From positions 269,522,310 through 269,586,309 of the forward strand of contig JARDYH010000002.1 in assembly GCA_029215795.1 (NCBI GenBank): a stretch of 64,000 bases of DNA. The letters run 5' to 3'. A model generated the notes under the pieces. It searched no databases. It was not told the DNA's origin and was given only the letters and a program-made list of their open reading frames with translations. The stretch comes from Anniella stebbinsi. Its lineage: Eukaryota > Chordata > Lepidosauria > Squamata > Anniellidae. Of this stretch, positions 1-10,222 are shown in pieces. The position numbers and the translations under genes are program-made. Within the stretch, counting starts at the first letter, position 1. Every line of letters starts with the position of its first letter.

Positions 1-240
1 AGCTCAGAGCTTTTGAATGTACAAACCAGGGGTGGGGAACTTAGGTCAGGGATCCCAGTCGAGACTGCCAGGATTTCCAAACCAGCCCCTTCCCCAGGTC
101 CCATCACTTTCCTTCAATCACTGTTCGTTTTATGGTCTCGCTGAGCTTTTGTGCAGGTATCCCCCCTCTCCATTCTAAAAGGTTGAGCTGCCTCTCCTAA
201 GGCTGAGTTACTGGTAGCAAGAGCTTTAAGCTACAATATG

Positions 241-280
241 CTGTTTGTTTGTTTGTTTGTTGTTGTTGTTGTTGTTTTGT
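241..280. repeat. (TTTG)n/(TTG)n simple repeat
   Basis: A short run of TTTG units passes into TTG units inside the hAT-like element. It is read directly from the sequence. Confidence 0.9.
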
Positions 281-354
281 GATTTTGCCCCACCTCCTTT
301 TGCCCTTAGCACCTCCTTTTTGTAGTTGGCCCCATCCACCATTGGGATGCAGCC

Positions 355-674
355 TCGGCTGACCAGATAAAATCCAGGTCAGGGCTCATGTAACCTTAAC
401 AGTTGTAGAGAAAAGGGAATTTCAGCCAGTGTCATGTGTATGCAATTAGTTCCTGGTGAAATTCCCTCTTCATCACAACAGTTAAAGTTGCAGGCACTAT
501 ACTAGAGTGACCAAATACAAAAGAAGGCAGGGCCCCTGCAACTTTAACTGTTGTGATGAAGAGTGAACTTCACCAGGAACTAATTACATTCAAATGGCAC
601 TGACTGAAATTCCCTTTTCTCTACAACTGTTAAAGTTACATGACCCCTGACCTGGATTTTATCTGGTCACCCTA
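355..674. mobile_element. Palindromic hAT-type MITE, copy 1 (ATCCAGGTCA ends)
   Basis: A 320-bp fold-back element starting TCGGCTGACCAGAT and ending ATCTGGTCACCCTA. It is flanked by the perfect 8-bp duplication ATGCAGCC at 347-354 and 675-682, the size produced by hAT transposases. Each arm contains CTTTAACAGTTG-type and CAACAGTTAAAG-type blocks, so each arm is itself an imperfect hairpin. The off-centre core, which contains CACTATACTAGAGTGACC, shows the insertion orientation. It has no coding capacity and must have been mobilised in trans. Confidence 0.9.
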
Positions 675-715
675 ATGCAGCCCCTGAGAGCTTCTCCTAA
701 ATTGAATTTGGCGGC

Positions 716-1034
716 TAGGGTGACCATATGGAAAGGAGGACAGGGCTCATGTATCTTTAACAGTTGCATAGAAAAGGGAATTTCAGCAGGTGTCATCTGC
801 GTGCATGCAGCATCTGGTGGAATCCCCTCTTCATCACAACAGTTGAAGCTGCAGGAGCCCTGCCCTCTTATGTATCTGGTTTACTCTAGTATAGCTTCTG
901 CAGCTTTAACTGTTGTGATGAAGAGGGAATTTCACCAGGTGCTGCATGCATACAAATGACTCCTGGTGAAGTTCCCTTTTCAATACAACTGTTAAAGATA
1001 CAGGAGCCCTGTCCTCCTTTCCATATGATAACCC
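716..1034. mobile_element. Palindromic hAT-type MITE, copy 2 (divergent subfamily)
   Basis: Starts TAGGGTGACCATATGG and ends with a decayed CCATATGATAACCCC. Internal blocks differ from copy 1: ATCTTTAACAGTTGCATAG instead of AACTTTAACAGTTGTAGAG, and GTGCTGCATGCATAC instead of AACTAATTGCATAC. That defines a second subfamily shared with the copies at 26047 and 26951. ATTTGGC occurs on both flanks, but a clean 8-bp duplication cannot be assigned. Confidence 0.8.
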
Positions 1035-1303
1035 CAATTTGGCCCTCAGGCTGAAAGACGTTCCCCGCCCAAAGTGTAAACTATTCCTTAAGCACCCAAA
1101 GTTTGCAATCAACCATATTGCACACTTATTTGTGGGCCAAACTACATGTTCTGCTCATTGCATACATACAGCTGAGCTTCTTCCCTCCCTGACTCCTTTT
1201 CCTTGTGTGTGTCAGGTCTTTTTTAGATTGTATGCCTGAGGGCAGGGACTGTCTTCTTCTTTGCTAATTGACTGCTCCCAAGAGCCTTTATTTTTGGCTG
1301 AGG

Positions 1304-1795
1304 TAGGCTGACCATATGAAAAGGAGGACAGGGCTCCTGTAACTTTAAGAGTTGTAGAGAAAAGGGAATTTCAGCCAGTGTTATTTGTATGCAATTAGTT
1401 CCTGGTGAAATTCCCTCTTCATCACAACAGTTAAAGGTGCAGGCACTATACTAGAGTGGCCATATACAAAAGATGTAGGTTGACCAGATAAAATCCAGGT
1501 CAGGGCTCATGTAACTTTAACAGTTGTAGAGAAAAGGGAATTTCAGCCAGTGTCATTTGTATGCAATTAGTTCCTGGTGAAATTCCCTCTTCATCACAAC
1601 AGATAAAGTTACAGGGGCCCTGCCGTCTTTTATATATGGTCACTCTAGTATAGTGCCTGCACCTTTAACTGTTGTGATGAAGAGGGAATATCACCAGGAA
1701 CTAATTGCAAACAAATGATACTGGCTGAAATTCCCTTTTCTCTACAACTGTTAAAGTTACATGAGCCCTGACCTCCTTTTCATATGGTCAGCCTA
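1304..1795. mobile_element. Composite palindromic MITE, truncated unit plus full unit
   Basis: A left unit (1304 to about 1475) runs from TAGGCTGACCATATG to its core and then stops. A complete second unit begins at 1476 with TAGGTTGACCAGAT and ends at 1795 with GGTCAGCCTA. Only the outer ends are flanked by a duplication: GCTGAGG at 1297-1303 and 1796-1802, 7 bp perfect. The two units therefore share one insertion site. The junction lies in the core, where the first unit shows CTAGAGTGGCCATATAC. Confidence 0.85.
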
Positions 1796-1802
1796 GCTGA
1801 GG

Positions 1803-3200
1803 AGCAGGGTAAAAATACGATAAATAAATAAATAATCCCCCCCCCCTCCTGTGTAAGTGTACATATTCCCAATTCTGATTGGGGCTAGCATGCTCCAGGA
1901 AAGGGGGTTAAACCTTCCCCACAAGAAAATATACTCTTCTATGCGGGGATGTTAGAAAAAGAAAAATAGTCTCCATTGAAGTCAATGGGGACCTTCCCCT
2001 CCCCTGCTTTTTTAACCCCCGTCCCTGCAGTGGGGTCGAATATTGGGGAAATGGGGTGGGGGAAGCAATCCTTCCTTCCTAGAGCATTGGTCCCAATCCA
2101 AATCAGGACTGTGCATAATTACGCTGGAGTAAAGAACAGCAACATGCCCAGCTACAGCTATGTGTTTAGCAGAATGTGTAGTCTGGCCTTCTGATACTTT
2201 TCTGGGCTCTGCTCTGTATTCTTCAGCTTTTCCCCTGCCTTTCAGGTGCCTTCTTTCTTGCCGTCATAATGACAGCTACTGGCCTGTGGTGTAGCAACAG
2301 AATGTGGACTATTGACCCAGGTACACAGGGACAGGGCATAAGGGAAATGCACAGCGAGGCTGTCACAGCAAATGCACACGTGCCGGAGAGAGCGCAGAAA
2401 TTCCCATCAGGCAAGAATGAAGATGATGAATGGGGGCTCCCACCCACCCACTGACTTTCACCTCCAACTGTCTCTACTAATGTATCACTTCCCCAATTCT
2501 CTTCACAAGTCTCTTCCAGATTAATACTTTAGAGAAAGTTTCTCTCCTAGCCCAAGGATTTACTTCAGTGGTTGAAACGCCTTCCCCCTTCGAAAGCCTG
2601 GCATCTTGAGGAACCCACCCTGGCTCTGGAGATGGGAAAGGGAAGCTCTTGTGAAAAGACTCAACCATTTTGTGTGACACGCACTTGCATCTATTCATGG
2701 ATGCTTCAAAATATGCTCCTATATGAATATTTCTCAGGATGCTAAACTCTCCAGCTCCTGATTTCAAAGCAGCAGTCAGGTCTGGTGTGAGAACATGGGG
2801 GTTACTCGGGTGTTTCTTGCACCAAATAAGAACTAAACAGGGGAACGTCCAGAATCACCCGAAAACTGACCCAATCACAGCTTCCAGATGTGAGTACACA
2901 AGCATTTAAACATGCACGCCGTATGTGTTTGGACAGGGAAACACCAGTGTTAACACCAGACGCCAGCAGCAAACATCATGGTCATGTAAGGTGTGGAGCT
3001 GCTTTCAGCTGTGTGAAGGGAACATGACTCTCTTGCCCAGAGTTCCTTAGAGGACCACTCTGATACAAATATGATGAAGAAAATTAAGTAGTGTTTAATA
3101 AGCCTGATTTGAGTTATCACAGACTGTACTGTTAGCATTTCATTGCCATTGACCCCATCATTTCCCATCTTTCTCTCTTTTCACTCCCATCTTTTTCACT
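1803..3200. other. No recognisable element; low-copy sequence
   Basis: I see no gene, MITE terminus or LINE motif here. The open frames are short, overlap on both strands and lack protein-like composition. A short AAATA-type run occurs near 1818-1835. Confidence 0.5.
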
Positions 3201-3201
3201 C

Positions 3202-3254
3202 ACATATACATATATATGTTTGTATATATATACAAACATATATATATGTTTGTG

Positions 3255-3292
<38 letters not shown>
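3202..3292. repeat. (TA)n/(CA)n microsatellite
   Basis: Alternating TATA and TATGTTTG blocks give way to a long CA run. Short open frames rich in Tyr, Ile, Val, Cys and His across it are repeat translations, not genes. Confidence 0.95.
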
Positions 3293-3352
3293 AATAATGT
3301 ATACGCTTGTCACGTATCTAATGAAATAGACACGAAAGCCTTGTGTCTTAGT

Positions 3353-3665
3353 ACAGGGATGGGGAACCACAGGCTTGGTGACCCAATCTGACTCCCTTGG
3401 GGTCCCAATCCAGCCCTCCAGGGTCCTCCAGATGGCCACGCCCCCTTTCCTCGACCACCAATTGTTTTGTAATTCCCCAGCTTTTGTTAGTTTCCCCCAT
3501 TTTAAATGGTTGAAAATGCCTCCCTTAATGCTTAGTTGCTTTAAGCTACAACATGCTGGGGATTTTTATATTTTGGGCCCACCCCCTTTGCCTTTGGCCC
3601 TGCCCACCACTGGCATGCAGACTCCAAGAGCTTCTCCAAAATTGAATCTTGCCCCACCCCGATTC
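3353..3665. mobile_element. Degenerate hAT-like element, relative of 27-1072
   Basis: Begins ACAGGGATGGGGAACCACAG and shares with the window's first element the order of words ending in AGAGCTTCTCC, AAATTGAAT and a C-rich tail. It has no MITE insertions and so resembles the empty-site structure of that family. Ends are approximate. Confidence 0.5.
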
Positions 3666-4090
3666 AAATGTGATAATTTGATATCTTTAAGGAGGCACAA
3701 CACCCTTGCTTGTTTTGACACGACGTAAATTTGGGGTTAGCAGCAAGGCACTGATATGTGAACTGGTGATCAACAAGGCTGCAGGCTGAAAAATAGCTTG
3801 GAGCCTAACAAAGATGTTCTGAGCAGCATGGTCATTGGTGGTGGGTTGGCTTCCCCATCCCTCCAACTTTTTTTTTTTTTTACAGTGGACCCTTTTCCCC
3901 ACCTCTGTTAAAAGTTAATAGACATGGGGACAAAAGTGAGAATTCAGATGGGGGGGCATTCCCAACAATTTAACCCCCACAGCAACTTGTGGTGGCCCCG
4001 TGGGATTCTTTTCCAAAATGTCAAATGTACCCCCATGTCCCAAAAGGTTGCTACCCTTAGTGGGAAAAGAGACAACAAAGAAACCTTATG

Positions 4091-4167
4091 TCAGCCTTCT
4101 CTCCTCCCCACCCGGCATCTTTCAGATGCCTTGGACTACAACTCCCATCATCCCTGACAATTAGCCA
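4091..4167. repeat. Half of a TACAACTCCCATCAT-type hAT MITE
   Basis: Contains CAGATGCCTTGGACTACA followed by ACTCCCATCATCCCTGA, the left arm of the fold-back family seen in full form near 31840-31966 and 25761-25873. The right arm is missing. Confidence 0.55.
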
Positions 4168-5279
4168 TGCCGATTGTGTGAAATGGCCTTCATGGGTTAA
4201 ATGCCATGGACAGATCCTCATACCTCATCTCATACTCACAATGGAGGCAGTAGAACAGTAATAGAAATAGTAAAAGATAAAGCGATGTTCATTCAAGGGT
4301 AAATTCAAAGCACAATATACACTTTATATTAGATTTCAAAGTACAATATAAAAAGAAAAAGAAAAACCTTCTGAGTGTTTCAGATAAACACTTGCATGTA
4401 ACTTATTGCAATTCTTCTGCAGCCACCCATAGATACTAGCATACTTTCCTTATTTATTTATTTTTTCATTTCTTTTTAAATGAAGCTTCTCAGAAATCTC
4501 GGAAGAGTCTGCAGTTCTCATGGGCTGCAAATTGTCCACTTCCAAATGCAGGCAGAGGACCCTGTCATTCCAATACTGGGCTATGCTAAGAAAGGAATAA
4601 TTTGAACCAGAGATCGGAGATTCAAACTGAGCCACGGCTCAGGAGGGATGTTGGCCATTGTTTTTGTTTTGCTGTATGCACTCCGTCTCCGATCTCTTGA
4701 CCTGCAAAGTTTCTGTGCTTGGGCAGGAATGGATGCACTCAAGGGATTAGTAAATGGCTAATCATTTATGCGCTGAGTCTACTTTCATCAGAGCAGTGAG
4801 TAGGAAGAAAGCGATCACTTGCTCGCTCCTAGGGCGTAATGGAGGCCGGCAGAGCTACTTCTGGGTATGAGCTGCTGTGTCTTTATCCTCTTAGAAGGAC
4901 TCTCTCCCTGCCATAATTTCATTTGACACACACCTTAAAAGAAAGATATAGCCCTCAGAGGGTCTTGTCTCATGCTCAGGCTTTTAAAAGATTGGATCTG
5001 TCAGCTTTGGCTGCCAGGGAGGTGGCTGACCCTGTGGGGTTACTGCTGGGAAAAGCTTGCTGGGTTATGTTTGTATTCAAAAGATAGCTGCTGAATATTG
5101 TATGGTGCTTCCTCCAGTATCTACCTACTCCTCAATGCTCTGCAGCATAAACCTGGGCCCCATTTTGAGTATTGAGGCTGTTGTTGAGCCTGGCTTATGA
5201 GCCTCTGGCCAGGAATGTATTTCCCAAGACCCTGTATCTATTTCCCAGTGCCCCGAGTGTCCATTTGGTACCAGTGGGA

Positions 5280-5280
<1 letters not shown>
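4168..5280. other. No recognisable element; low-copy sequence
   Basis: AT-rich sequence without diagnostic transposon ends and with no open frame of protein-like composition. Nothing further can be supported. Confidence 0.4.

Positions 5281-5284
<4 letters not shown>

Positions 5285-5331
<47 letters not shown>
5285..5331. repeat. (TC)n microsatellite
   Basis: About 23 uninterrupted CT dinucleotides. Four overlapping open frames across it (Ser-Leu on one strand, Arg-Glu on the other) are artefacts of the repeat. Confidence 0.97.
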
Positions 5332-5336
<5 letters not shown>

Positions 5337-5489
5337 CCCTTTGTTAACTGCCCTGCATGGGAGCAAAGGGGCTGGGGAGGGAAGGGAGAACTCTCCCCTT
5401 CCCACATCTTGCAACATACCTGCCCTACCAAATCTCTCCTTGCATAGCAATAAAGCTTAGGAAAAAAAACTATTTTTCTATTGGTTTGA

Positions 5490-5640
5490 TTGAAGAATTT
5501 ATATTCTTTCAGATGATTTGGATGAGAAACTAATTGGCTGGCTTTGCCTCCTTAGAAATTTAAATAAATCTTCCTAATTATTTCTACATTTGCATCTAGA
5601 GATATAAATCAATGTATGCAAATTTTACACAGAGTTGTGT
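5490..5640. promoter_or_regulatory. Candidate conserved non-coding element (weak)
   Basis: A unique-looking AT-rich block with several homeodomain-like TAAT/ATTA cores and an octamer-like ATTTGCAT near 5589. It lacks transposon hallmarks. This is a compositional guess only and needs cross-species alignment. Confidence 0.25.
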
Positions 5641-6055
5641 CCCATGGGTCCAGGCCCTGAATCTTTTAAGTGCCTAGCTGCACCCTTCCGAGAGAATCAC
5701 ACTTTGTCACTTTTCCTCAAACCTGTCCATGACTTGACCGCAGTATTGTCAGTGTCACTGTCTGCATCTCGAACTTCAGGCAGCAAAAACATTCTACCCT
5801 CACGAGAAGACCAAAGTTTGTGAATCAAAATTTTACTCCTGTTCCATTCCATGACTCCATTATAAGCCCTTCTGTCCTCAGCACCTGAACCCAAAATGGG
5901 TCTTAAGTAACAAATGCGATGGAAAGAACTTGAGATTTGAGGGGGGAGGGGTCCAGTGTGGGAGAAACCAAAACTGACAGATCTGTCTATCCCTACTGTG
6001 TGAGACCAAAAGAACTGTTGCCAGGGCTAGGTGGACAAAGAGATGGACAAAGAGT

Positions 6056-6256
6056 CAGTGGAGGCTGATGGCTCTGATTTCAGTGGGGCTGTAATTCCAT
6101 TCTGAGTTTTGGTTAGAACCAGCCAGAACTCTAAAAGGGCTGTCCACAGTGCTGAACCCTACACACAAAATGAATTAAGCACTTTAGACAGCTCCTTTAG
6201 AGTTCTAGCTGGTTCTCACTGAGCCCCACCAAATTCAGAGCCACCAGCCACCACTG
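6056..6256. mobile_element. Fold-back hAT MITE, CAGTGGAGGCTG family, intact copy
   Basis: 201 bp starting CAGTGGAGGCTGATGG and ending CCACCAGCCACCACTG. It is flanked by the perfect 8-bp duplication CAAAGAGT (6048-6055 and 6257-6264). The arms pair around GAACCAGCCAGAACTCTAAA and its complement. Partial copies lie near 10090, 34800 and 37571. It is non-coding. The 8-bp duplication supports hAT mobilisation, and it is a different family from the TAGGCTGACC MITEs. Confidence 0.9.
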
Positions 6257-6317
6257 CAAAGAGTCTGACCTGGTATAAGGCAGCTTCCTCTGTTCAACTG
6301 GCAACCTATCTTGTCTA

Positions 6318-6405
6318 ACACAGCCTGGTGCCTTCCAGATGCATCGGACAGCAATTCCCCTAATTCTCAGTCAGCATCTGGCAGGCTTCAAGTTGGGGAA
6401 GGCTG
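6318..6405. mobile_element. Small fold-back MITE (CTTCCAGATG type)
   Basis: CAGCCTGGTGCCTTCCAGATG is answered about 60 bp later by CATCTGGCAG and AGTTGGGGAAGGCTG. This short inverted-arm unit belongs to the same group as 25761-25873 and 53608-53750. No flanking duplication is clear. Confidence 0.55.
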
Positions 6406-6518
6406 GTGCAATACGATAGAAAGGGCACATACGGGCATTTCTGTTTCCAAGCATTTCTGTTTCTGAGCAAGAGAGGAAGGGACAGCCTCAATTTCCAATG
6501 AGATCCAAAGTGCCAATA

Positions 6519-7090
6519 TGTCGTGAGATGCGAGACAATAAAGAGGTCTGCTGTGTAATCTACAAAGCTTTATTCAACAAATAAACATCTTTTCACACCT
6601 GATGAAAGTGTGAATGCTAAGAGCTATTCTCTAAGCTCAGTTAGCCTAATAAAACTAAACAGTTGCCTTTCAACTAACATGGAGAGTTTTCCCACAGTCT
6701 AACCAGCACTTTAGCTCAGGGAGGGTCTTTTTGGAGAAGCCTCTGGCAAGTGGCTACCCTAAGGGACCACCTTCCATCTCCTCTCAATTCTGCCTGCTTG
6801 GCTCTGCAGCAGACTCTGGGAGCTGTCAGCTCTGAAGTCCCCTCTCCCTCCAACAGAGACTGAGTTCCCAGGGGCAGGAGGATGGTCTCTGAGCTTTCAG
6901 CTTTCTGTCCAATTAGCTTCTATGAAGATTCATCCTTGTCTCCTGAAACGTCTTGGAGAATCTCCTCCCCTGCTTCCTGTTTGGCTGGTATCCTTCTTGT
7001 CCTATTTCTTCTTCTCCTTCAGAATCTGAGTCTGAATCAGGCCCCAAAACCCCTTCCCTCACACTAAGGAGAACAGGCTTGATCCTGACA
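6519..7090 (-). mobile_element. Solo LTR of an LTR retrotransposon or endogenous retrovirus
   Basis: Read on the minus strand, the unit begins TGTCAGGATC and ends CTCACGACA, giving the canonical TG...CA termini. It carries AATAAA (complement of 6569-6574) about 55 bp before its end, as expected for the R/U5 part of an LTR. The flanks CAATA (6514-6518) and TAATA (7091-7095) match at 4 of 5 bases. No internal region, gag, pol or env frame accompanies it, so it is best read as a solo LTR left by recombination. The family is not identified. Confidence 0.6.
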
Positions 7091-7099
7091 TAATAAGGG

Positions 7100-7840
7100 A
7101 TATTTAGGCAACAACGCCCTTTAGAGTGGGAGATCCAGGGTTCGGCTACACCACTTCAGAGTACAAGGGGGTGTCGATATGGTCTGTTAATTCTGTAGTG
7201 GCTGCACAGCCGTGCTGAGTTGTTTAAATGATGCAGCTGCCAACTCACAGCCCCATTGGGATTTCCCCCCGAAACTGCCGATCTATGGCGACTTTTACCT
7301 TTGCTCCAGGTTATCCATGGGCGTTACGAAAAAGCTCTAATCAGCTGTAAAAAGTGGCTGCCTTTTGTTGTTGTTGGGATGCAAAAGCACAGGAACGCAG
7401 ATCAGGGGACGGGCTTTTCCAGCCAGATAGCCCACACTCCCTCCTTCCCCTGTCTAGCTTCATTGGTTTAGCCACGCAGCATCGATGCTGTGGGCTTTTG
7501 ATCTGATGGCCTTCCAAGGCATCATCGTATAGATACCCCCCAGGTTACATGATGGAATATACCTACACATAGAAAATTTCCATGCCATGGAAAAGGTAAC
7601 GTTAGAACTCCATCCCATTGATACCTAGTTTCTTTTACATACAAGGATATATTTGTATGGAGAGACATTCAGTCCTCTAATCCTATCCCCACCTGCAGTC
7701 TGAAATGGTACATCCCAAACACAGGCCTACTACCACAGCAAGAACAAGGCTTGACAGAAAGTCCACACGGCAACATGGCTGGGGCGGCTCCTTCTCTCTT
7801 GCTCTCTGCTGACGGTGTCAGCTGTCTCCTCTGAACTCCG
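7100..7840. other. No clearly recognisable element
   Basis: Low-copy sequence following the solo LTR. Some TTGTTGTTG and fold-back-like words occur near 7370 and 7480, but no terminus pair could be fixed and no gene is seen. Confidence 0.35.
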
Positions 7841-8170
7841 TATCGATACCATGGTTAATTTACGGGGCAATAAAAGTTAATTAATGCTGTAGTTACAAAG
7901 CCATTACAATGTAATTATTGTTTAATTGGATTATAACTTATGTAATTTCCGACAAAGTGCTTATTGCTTGTGTAATAAAACCGAAGATATTTACAAAGTG
8001 ATTAATTGTCACTAGCATCAAGCAGACGGCACTGCTTAGGAGAGGCGATGGGAAACGCCGGCCACTTTCCACGGAAGGTGGCACCAGATTACCTTTCCAT
8101 GTAATGCAGAGACTCTATTGGCTCCTTCCGCCATTAAACCAAGTACTTGGATTTAACCACCTGAATGCTT
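7840..8170. promoter_or_regulatory. Candidate conserved non-coding enhancer-like block
   Basis: A repeat-free block dense in TAATTA, TTAATTAATG, GTAATTATTG and TTTAATTGG, ending in a less AT-rich stretch (GGCGATGGGAAACGCCGG). Homeodomain-type cores packed in unique sequence are typical of vertebrate developmental enhancers in gene deserts. No frame is open through it. Conservation cannot be tested here, so the call rests on texture and the absence of repeat features. Confidence 0.4.
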
Positions 8171-8539
8171 CAATCCTTCAGACGGTATGAGTGTTCTGGA
8201 GGTGCTGGTGGTGAGCAAATTTGTGTTTTAAAAAATGAAAACTCACTTGCGGTAGTGGATTGTTCCCTATGCTAATCTATTTTTGCACTGCCAGTAAATC
8301 TTGAGTATTTCACTCATCAAAACAGGCTGTTTCTGCCATTCAATATGCAACTGCTTTTAAAAAAAGTTATTAATCTCCAATGTTCCCAACACCTGGCCAA
8401 GAAACATAACAGATAAAGGGTTTGCAGATGGAGGGGATAACTTTTATTTCTCTCAGTGCCTGTAGTCACAAAAAGGATTCGACAGTTTACCCTCTCCCTG
8501 AATACTAATACTATTAATACTTCAACCTTTTGCCAAGTT

Positions 8540-8724
8540 GCTCAGAGCGATGCACATTGTACTTCCCACCTTGTGAGGTAGTTTAGGCTGAGAAAGAGAG
8601 AGAGAGAGAGAGAGAGACTGACCCACGGTCACCCAGTGAGAGATTCATTGCTGAGTGGCGATTTGAACCCAAGTCTCTCTAAACTTGTCTGACACTTTAA
8701 CCACACCACCACATTGGCTCAGTG
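8540..8724 (-). mobile_element. tRNA-derived squamate-type SINE, reversed
   Basis: On the minus strand it reads TTAAAGTGTCAGACAAG, then a GGGTTCAAATCGCCACTCAG box B-like region, then CACTGGGTGACC and CTCAGCCTAAACTACCTCAC. This is the same order as the plus-strand SINE at 22118-22346. The spacer after GGTCAGT has expanded into a (TC)n tract (minus sense). The 3' part is truncated. Confidence 0.75.
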
Positions 8725-9102
8725 TAGGGAGTGGACAAATCTGTCAATATTGGTTTCTCTCTCTTTCTAATTTTTCCAGCCTTGGGACTAACTAAACTTA
8801 AGGCTGGAAAAATGAAAAAATCCACACCGGTTTGTGATTTCTCCCTCAAAAACCTTTGCACAAAATTGCATGTGCTTTTTGTGCAGAGTTCTCCTAATAC
8901 GCACATTTTGGTGAGCAATTTTCCCTTATATGCACATTTTCATGTACATGTTCCCATGATTTACATATTTTTTATTGGAGAATTCCACTGCAAGATTCAG
9001 AGAAGGAAAACTTGAATTTGGGTTCATGTATAGTTTTGAAAGCATGAAATTAGGTAAGTTCACATTACAATGCAAACCAAATGGATTTCTTCCCCATTCC
9101 TA
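8725..9102. mobile_element. hAT-like remnant with TAGGGAGTGGACAAATC end
   Basis: The left end TAGGGAGTGGACAAATCTG and right end CCCCATTCCTA are imperfectly inverted. The interior has repeated TGCACATTTT-type words. A related terminal word (CAGATCTGTCTATCCCTA) occurs near 5975 and another near 58945. No duplication was found. Family assignment is tentative. Confidence 0.4.
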
Positions 9103-9107
9103 GATTA

Positions 9108-9896
9108 ATGTATTTATTTATTTTATTTATTATTTATTTTAAAACATTTTTATAGCACCACCTCTCCATTTCTGGCATCGTGGCGCTTTACAATAATACA
9201 TAAAACAATTTCTATTAAGAACCCTCAACCCGCATTAAAATTTAAACCACCCCTCCCCCAAACTCTTGTGAAAATAAGAACCCCTTACAGAGGCGTTTAA
9301 AACAAATGATGGTGGGAGCCTGTCTAATCTCCAGTGGCAAATTGTTCCATAATCGAGGGCCAACCACTGAAAAAGCCCTGGCCCCTGCACATTCCAAATT
9401 GTAGTGGGGGACGATCAGGTCACCTTGCCCTTGAGAGCAGGTCTGCCAATGGTGGGACACAAGAGCAAGGCGAGCTCTCAAGTAACCAGGGCCCAAGCAG
9501 TGCAGGGCTTTATACATAGCTAATAAAACTTTGTAGCGCATCCTAGCAGTCACCGGCAGCCAGTGGAGCTCTTGAAGCACCAAAGTGATAGAGGACCACT
9601 TTGGAAGCTCCTTGACCAACCTGGCTGACACATTTTGTACAGCCTGTAGGCGCTAGATTTGTTTCAAGGGAAGCCCTGAATACATTAAGTTGCAATAGTC
9701 AAGCCTGGAGGTGACCAGAGCATGAACTGGGATGGTAAGATCGGCCTCTGACAAAAAGGGGCGAACTTGGCGGAGCATATGTAATTGGTAAAAACAGCTC
9801 CGGACAACAGCCTCCACCTGTGATGACATTGTTAGGGATTGGTCAAGAATGACACCCAGGTCCCATGCCTCGGTCACAATCCTCGGTCAGATTCCT
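9108..9896 (-). mobile_element. 5'-truncated L2/CR1-group LINE, reversed
   Basis: The 3' tail is an AAATA-type run (complement of about 9108-9140), followed inward by 3'UTR and then the C-terminal part of a reverse transcriptase polyprotein. Minus-strand translation gives VHALVTSRLDYCN (9653-9877) and LQELHWLPVTARMRYKVLL with YKALHCLGPGYL and RLWNNLPLEIRQAP (9242-9631). These are the blocks downstream of the RT core in L2/CR1 elements. A frame break separates the two pieces near 9632-9653. Confidence 0.85.
9242..9877 (-). pseudogene. LINE polymerase C-terminal fragment
   Basis: This is the coding relic within the reversed LINE. Two frames together cover roughly the last 200 residues of an L2/CR1-group ORF2 protein. 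The catalytic FADD/YADD part and the endonuclease are missing because of 5' truncation. The HALVTS.LDYCN and LHWLPV blocks match those of the longer LINE at 20583-20763, so the two elements are related. It cannot be functional. Confidence 0.8.
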
Positions 9897-10089
9897 GAAA
9901 AATAAATATCTGCAAGATCCTGCATTTACTCTCCATGCCCTCCTTCCTCAGCCACCTGGCCAAATATGCATGCCAGTCATTCTTAGGGAGAAAAGTAAAC
10001 ACTGCATTTGGAGAAGCTGTTAGAAAGACCCGGGGGGGGGGGGGGAACTAACGTCCACCCCTGACATTGGGTGGGCCTCACTGACAAGG

Positions 10090-10222
10090 AGCCCAGGGCT
10101 GAACTCTATCCCATAAAAAGATTCAGCACCTTGGATAACTGCTTTAGAGTTCTCACTGGTTATGACTGAAACCCAGAGTGGATTCATAGCCCCACTGACA
10201 TCAGATCCACCAGCTTCCACTG
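10090..10222. mobile_element. Partial CAGTGGAGGCTG-family MITE
   Basis: Contains AACTGCTTTAGAGTTCTCAC, CAGAGTGGATTCATAGCCCC and the terminal CCAGCTTCCACTG, matching the right arm of 6056-6256. The left terminus is lost. A G-run lies just upstream at 10032-10045. Confidence 0.65.

Larger units (their letters stand above)
27..1072. mobile_element. Old hAT-like non-autonomous element split by two MITEs
   Basis: The left end reads CAGGGGTGGGGAAC and the right end, about 1060-1070, reads GTTCCCCGCCC. This is a degenerate inverted pair of the hAT type. The host sequence is recognisable again near 3353-3660 (shared words about AGAGCTTCTCC and TTTAAGCTACAA), so this is a dispersed family. Two palindromic MITEs (355-674 and 716-1034) lie inside it. 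No flanking duplication is clear and there is no transposase reading frame. The outer boundaries are inferred from terminal similarity only. Confidence 0.5.

Noticed and set aside
675..959. Frames running through MITE copies (also at 14717-15082 and 45200-45409)
   Set aside because: They recur only because the MITE is repeated; the translations share the MITE, not a gene, and change in flanking sequence.
5340..5470. AATAAAGC followed by an A-run, possibly a gene 3' end
   Set aside because: No upstream exon or open frame; a single AATAAA in AT-rich DNA is expected by chance.
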